Assembly (NCBI RefSeq): GCF_003014555.1
Contig: NZ_PYGE01000008.1
Location: forward strand, 62,001 to 126,000
Length of the DNA stretch: 64,000 nt
DNA from: Haloactinopolyspora alba
Lineage (GTDB): Bacteria > Actinomycetota > Actinomycetes > Jiangellales > Jiangellaceae
Direction of reading: 5' to 3'
The notes beneath the pieces were generated by a model. The model made no database searches. It was given only the letters and a program-made list of their open reading frames with translations, and had not been told where the DNA came from. Made by a program: the position numbers and the translations under genes. Shown here in pieces: positions 60,231-64,000 of the stretch (position 1 is the stretch's first letter; each line of letters opens with the position of its first letter).

Positions 60231-61427
60231 ATGAGCGGAGCCTACGAGGAAGCGGCAGCCGAGCTCCGAGACTCAGGGCTCTACGTCTACCCGGCAGCCG
60301 AACGCGAACTCGCCGACGCCGGCGCACCGTTCGACACAGGTGCCCGAGCCGACGTGCGCCGCATGCTCTCGGGCGCCGAGACACCGATCTTCCTCGTCGT
60401 CGTCGCGCAGGACTTCGGACAGGAAGTCACGCTCCAGGGCGTGGCGAACGCCGTCGACGAACAGGGCACATACGTCGCCTATCGCTCCGACGGCCAGGCC
60501 ACCGCCAGCTCGACCGTCCTCGACCGCGACGCCGCACGGGAAGCCGCGATCACCGCGTCCGAGCAGGCGTTCAACGTCTCGGAGTTCGTCGACGACCTCG
60601 TGCCCCGGCTCGAGTCCCTCGCGGACGAGGGCGCGGGAGACTCGGCCGATTCCACCGGCGGCGGCTGGGTGCCGCTGACCATCCTGCTGGCCGCCGGCGG
60701 CGGTGGGTTCCTGCTATACCGGCGCAACAAGCGCTCGAAAGAACGCGCCCAGCTCAAACAGGTCCGCGGCGCGCTGGAAGAGGACATCACCGCCTACGGC
60801 GAGCAGCTGTCGGCTCTCGACCTGGACGTGCAGACCACCTCCGCCGTCCCGGTGGAGGCCCGCGACGAGTACGGCCGCGCGCTCGACCTCTACGAGCGGG
60901 CGAAGGTGTTCTCCGACCGCGCCGAGAAGCCCACCGACCTGAAGCCGGTGACGCACGCGCTCGAGGAGGGACGCTGGCTGCTCGGCTGCGTCGACGCCCG
61001 GCTCAAGCACGAACCGCTGCCCGAGCGGCGGCTGCCGTGCTTCTTCGACCCCAGCCACGGCCCCTCCGCCGAGGACATCGAGTGGGCGCCTCCGGGCGGG
61101 ACGGTCCGCACGGTGCCGGCGTGCGCGGCGGACGCGCTCCGGGTGAAGAACGGCGGCGACCCGAACATCCGGACGGTCCCGGTGGGCGACGACGAACGCC
61201 GGCCGTACTGGGACGCGGGTCCGGCATACAGCGGCTGGGCCGGCGGATACTTCGGCGGCTTCCTGCCCGGCATGCTCATGGGGACGATGCTCGGCTCGGC
61301 CATGGCCGACCCGGTCTATGTCGACGGCGGCATGGCCGATGCGGGGGCCGGGGGCGACGGCGGCGGCGACTTCGGCGGTGGTTTCGACGGCGGAGGATTC
61401 GGCGGAGGTTTCGACGGCGGGTTCTGA
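60231..61427 (+). CDS. Membrane protein with TPM-like N-terminus and Gly-rich C-terminus
   Basis: A 398-residue protein I cannot name. Residues 1-135 form an extracytoplasmic-looking alpha/beta domain (YPAAERELADAGAPFDTGAR; PIFLVVVAQDFGQEVTL) with no clear signal peptide, followed by a single helix at 147-163 (VPLTILLAAGGGGFLLY) and a basic stop-transfer. The rest is a helical region of two long segments, a conserved-looking CFFDPSHGPS block (a possible metal ligand region), and a tail of GGGFDGGGFGGGFDGGF type. Similar Gly-rich tails occur in the TPM-domain family. Function unknown. Confidence 0.6.
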   Translation: MSGAYEEAAAELRDSGLYVYPAAERELADAGAPFDTGARADVRRMLSGAETPIFLVVVAQDFGQEVTLQGVANAVDEQGTYVAYRSDGQATASSTVLDRDAAREAAITASEQAFNVSEFVDDLVPRLESLADEGAGDSADSTGGGWVPLTILLAAGGGGFLLYRRNKRSKERAQLKQVRGALEEDITAYGEQLSALDLDVQTTSAVPVEARDEYGRALDLYERAKVFSDRAEKPTDLKPVTHALEEGRWLLGCVDARLKHEPLPERRLPCFFDPSHGPSAEDIEWAPPGGTVRTVPACAADALRVKNGGDPNIRTVPVGDDERRPYWDAGPAYSGWAGGYFGGFLPGMLMGTMLGSAMADPVYVDGGMADAGAGGDGGGDFGGGFDGGGFGGGFDGGF

Positions 61428-61457
61428 GACCGACCGGGTGTCAGGCAGACTCTCCTC

Positions 61458-61961
61458 ATGCCGACGCCCGACTTCGTCCGCGAGTTGCGCAAGCACGTCG
61501 GCCACGACCTGTTGTGGCTGTCCGGCGTGACCGCCGTGATCTTCGACGACGACGGCCGGGTCCTGTTGCACCAGCGGTCGGACACCGGAACGTGGTCGCT
61601 GATCTCCGGCATCCTCGAGCCCGGCGAACAGCCCGCGCAGGCTGCGGCACGCGAGGCCTACGAGGAGACCGGCGTGCACGTGGTCGTCGAACGGGTCGCG
61701 AGCGTCGGCGCTGGCGAGCCGATGACCTACCCCAACGGCGACGTCGTCCAGTACCTCGACATCACCTTCCGGTGCCGCGCCGCCGGCGGCACCGCGCGGG
61801 TGAACGACGACGAATCGCTCGCGGTCGACTGGTTCCCGCCGGACGCACTGCCGCCGCTGCGGCCGGATCAGCACGGCAGACTCCGATCCGCCGCCGACCG
61901 CGACGCCGCCACCCGGTTCACGCCGCCGGCGGTGCACACCCACCGAGGATCAAGGAGCTGA
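61458..61961 (+). CDS. NUDIX hydrolase
   Basis: A 167-residue protein with a full Nudix box at residues 51-73 ([17 protein letters not shown] then YEETGV; the pattern GX5EX7REUXEEXGU is met). It hydrolyses a nucleoside diphosphate derivative; substrate unknown. It lies three bases before the Tm-1-like gene and is probably co-transcribed with it. The final 25 residues are basic and not part of the fold. Confidence 0.9.
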   Translation: MPTPDFVRELRKHVGHDLLWLSGVTAVIFDDDGRVLLHQRSDTGTWSLISGILEPGEQPAQAAAREAYEETGVHVVVERVASVGAGEPMTYPNGDVVQYLDITFRCRAAGGTARVNDDESLAVDWFPPDALPPLRPDQHGRLRSAADRDAATRFTPPAVHTHRGSRS

Positions 61962-61964
61962 CAC

Positions 61965-63194
61965 ATGCCCACCGTTGTGCTCGTCGGCACGCTGGACACC
62001 AAGGGGCACGAGTACGCCTGGCTGCGCGACCGGATCCGCGACCTCGGGTGTGACGTGCTGACCGTCGACGCCGGGGTGCACGCCCCCGTCGGGACGGAAC
62101 CCGACGTCAGCAACACCCAGGTCGCCCGGGCAGGTGGCGCGGATCTCAGCACGCTGCGCGCCGACGACGACCGCGGCTCGGCCGTCGCCGCCATGGGCGA
62201 GGGAGCCGCCGGCGTCCTCGCCCAGCTGCACGCCACCGGACGGCTCGACGGCGTGCTGGCGCTGGGAGGCAGCGGCGGATCGTCCATCGCCGCCCGCGCG
62301 GTCCGCGACCTGCCGATCGGCGTGCCGAAGCTGATCGTCTCCACCATGGCCGCCGGCGACGTCGGGCCCTACGTCGGCGCCAAGGACGTCGCGATGAGCT
62401 ACAGCGTCGTCGACATCTCCGGGATCAACCGGCTCTCACGGCAGATCCTCGACAACGCGGCCGCTTCGGCGGCAGGCACCGCGCAGGCGTACGCGAGCCG
62501 GCCGCACACGGTCGAGGGCGACCGGCCGCTGGTGGCGGCGTCGATGTTCGGCGTCACGACCCCCGCGGTCGAGGCCGCCAGGGCGCGCCTCGAGGAGCTG
62601 GGCTACGAGGTGCTCGTCTTCCACGCCACCGGCGCCGGCGGCCGGGCGCTGGAGGGCCTGGCCGAGAGCGGGATGCTGGCCGGCGTGCTCGACCTCACCA
62701 CCACCGAACTGGCCGACGACCTCGTCGGGGGTGTGCTCTCCGCCGGGCCGGACCGGCTCACCGCGGCGGGCCGGCGGAAGGTGCCGCAGGTGGTCGCGCC
62801 GGGTGCGCTGGACATGGTGAACTTCGGCCCGTCGGACACCGTGCCGCCGCAGTTCGCCGAGCGCAACCTCTACGTGCACAACCCGACGGTCACGTTGATG
62901 CGCACCACGCCGGACGAGATGGACGAGCTCGGCCGCCGGGTCGCCACGAAACTGGCCGCGGCCGACGGGCCCACCGCGATGTTCGTCCCGCTGCGCGGGG
63001 TCTCCGCACTCGACAGCGACGGGCAACCGTTCGCCGACCCGGAGGCGGACCGGCGATGCTTCGCCGCCCTGCGCGCCGGCCTGGAGTCGACGCGGGTCGA
63101 GTTGGTCGAGCTGGACCGGCACATCAACGACGAGTCGTTCGCCACCACGGCCGCCGACCGGTTGCACACGATGATCGAAGGAGCGCTCACATGA
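61965..63194 (+). CDS. Tm-1-like ATP-binding domain protein (UPF0261)
   Basis: A 409-residue protein of the UPF0261 family, the N-terminal half of the tomato antiviral protein Tm-1. Features: [20 protein letters not shown] at the N-terminus, [40 protein letters not shown], and [20 protein letters not shown]-like C-terminal block. Family members bind ATP-like nucleotides; the bacterial role is not established. The stop overlaps the start of the next gene (ATGA), whose product matches the other half of Tm-1. Confidence 0.9.
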   Translation: MPTVVLVGTLDTKGHEYAWLRDRIRDLGCDVLTVDAGVHAPVGTEPDVSNTQVARAGGADLSTLRADDDRGSAVAAMGEGAAGVLAQLHATGRLDGVLALGGSGGSSIAARAVRDLPIGVPKLIVSTMAAGDVGPYVGAKDVAMSYSVVDISGINRLSRQILDNAAASAAGTAQAYASRPHTVEGDRPLVAASMFGVTTPAVEAARARLEELGYEVLVFHATGAGGRALEGLAESGMLAGVLDLTTTELADDLVGGVLSAGPDRLTAAGRRKVPQVVAPGALDMVNFGPSDTVPPQFAERNLYVHNPTVTLMRTTPDEMDELGRRVATKLAAADGPTAMFVPLRGVSALDSDGQPFADPEADRRCFAALRAGLESTRVELVELDRHINDESFATTAADRLHTMIEGALT

Positions 63195-64000
63195 CACGGA
63201 ACGAGGTCCGCGCCCGGCTGCGCGACACAGTGTCCGCCGGCAAGCCCGTCGTCGGAGCCGGAGCCGGCACCGGGCTGTCCGCGAAGTGCGCCGAAGCCGG
63301 CGGCGTCGACCTGATCATCATCTACAACAGCGGGCGCTACCGGATGGCCGGCCGTGGTTCGCTCGCCGGGCTGCTGCCGTACGGCGACGCGAACCAGGTC
63401 GTCGTCGACATGGCCGCCGAGGTGCTGCCGGTCGTGCGGGACACACCGGTGCTGGCCGGTGTCTGCGGGACCGACCCGTTCCGGCTGATGCCGGTCTTCC
63501 TGGACGAGCTCGTCCGGATGGGCTTCGCGGGCGTGCAGAACTTCCCCACGGTCGGCCTGTACGACGGGGTGTTCCGGCAGAACCTCGAAGAGACCGGCAT
63601 GGGCTACGACCTCGAGGTCGAGATGGTCCGGCTGGCCGCCCAGCGCGGCCTGCTCACCGCACCGTACGTGTTCGACGCCCAGCAGGCCGAGGAGATGGCC
63701 GCCGCGGGCGCGGACGTCCTGGTACCGCACGTGGGGCTGACCACGAAGGGCAGCATCGGCGCGAGCACCGCACTGACGCTGGACCAGGCCGCCGAACGGG
63801 TCCAGACCATGCGCGACGCCGCCGTCACCGTCAACCCCGAGATCCTCGTGCTGTGCCACGGCGGGCCGATCGCCGAGCCCGACGACGCCCAGTACGTGCT
63901 CGAGCGGACCGAGGGCGTCGTCGGGTTCTTCGGCGCGTCGTCCGTCGAGCGGCTTCCCACCGAGCTGGCGATCACCGCCCAAGTGGCGGCGTTCAAGAAC
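63191..64000 (+). CDS. Phosphoenolpyruvate hydrolase-like TIM-barrel protein (3' end cut off)
   Basis: The first 270 residues of a TIM-barrel protein of the PEP-hydrolase-like family: [94 protein letters not shown]. This family is the C-terminal half of plant Tm-1; bacteria often carry the two parts as adjacent genes. The start overlaps the UPF0261 stop (ATGA). The gene runs off the right edge, with perhaps 10-15 residues missing. Confidence 0.9.
   Translation, partial: MTRNEVRARLRDTVSAGKPVVGAGAGTGLSAKCAEAGGVDLIIIYNSGRYRMAGRGSLAGLLPYGDANQVVVDMAAEVLPVVRDTPVLAGVCGTDPFRLMPVFLDELVRMGFAGVQNFPTVGLYDGVFRQNLEETGMGYDLEVEMVRLAAQRGLLTAPYVFDAQQAEEMAAAGADVLVPHVGLTTKGSIGASTALTLDQAAERVQTMRDAAVTVNPEILVLCHGGPIAEPDDAQYVLERTEGVVGFFGASSVERLPTELAITAQVAAFKN

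Noticed and set aside
1-64000. Mobile elements, tRNA or rRNA genes
   Set aside because: No transposase, integrase, phage gene, att-like duplication or structured RNA gene was recognised on either strand.

Overview
This window is high-GC DNA (roughly 70%, strong third-position G/C bias) from the chromosome of an actinomycete. Pointers are GTG starts, several probably leaderless genes, 1-4 base stop/start overlaps, an IdeR/DtxR-type iron box, an acyl-CoA carboxylase with an actinobacterial epsilon subunit, and a baeRF/Vms1-like release-factor protein. A soil or plant-associated genus such as Jiangella or a relative would fit, but that is inference. There are no rRNA, tRNA, CRISPR, phage or transposase genes.

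Left part (1-9.3 kb): a truncated sugar-binding lipoprotein gene and a ROK repressor flank an intergenic cluster of CACCTGATC repeats. Then comes a tightly overlapping four-gene operon (2523-8060): an SMC/MukB-like coiled-coil ATPase and three smaller winged-helix or kleisin-like proteins. It resembles MukBEF/Wadjet in layout but has no recognisable JetD nuclease gene, and it is the best candidate here for a little-described system. A CoA-binding protein gene overlaps its end. A TrmB-type regulator follows.

9.4-27.9 kb: a large secreted subtilisin (with a possible 50-aa ORF before it), an IclR regulator and a secreted discoidin/beta-helix protein, then an eight-gene operon on the minus strand (26684 down to 16984). 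The operon encodes a sugar-binding protein, two permeases, an SDR, two cytoplasmic heparinase II/III-family proteins, a YesL-like membrane protein and an MFS carrier. A divergent LacI gene and a pair of identical inverted operators sit at its head. Together this looks like a locus for uptake and intracellular depolymerisation of a uronate-containing polysaccharide.

28-46.7 kb: a stand-alone AbiEi-like/endonuclease-like gene; an iron-siderophore ABC transporter (ATPase, binding protein, fused double permease) behind an IdeR box; purK-purE; GtrA; HMG-CoA lyase and enoyl-CoA hydratase; a secreted GH81 beta-1,3-glucanase; a sugar-1-phosphate nucleotidyltransferase; a class III cyclase; a PH-domain membrane protein; birA; and ppc.

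46.7-64 kb: propionyl-CoA-type carboxylase beta and epsilon subunits, a DUF885 peptidase-like protein, a TcyP-like symporter behind a Cys-containing leader peptide, Maf, a baeRF protein, and a leucine-degradation cluster (carboxyltransferase, acyl-CoA dehydrogenase, MerR/LiuR-like regulator with a clear operator, biotin carboxylase alpha subunit). The end holds a PPOX flavoprotein, a glycine-rich membrane protein, a NUDIX hydrolase, and a gene pair matching the two halves of the plant Tm-1 protein, the second cut by the window edge. Biotin ligase, one alpha, two beta and one epsilon carboxylase subunits all lie within 17 kb. A 79-bp element is duplicated (about 85% identity) in front of the two carboxylase-related transcription units. 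Several families of short inverted or direct repeats fill gene ends.
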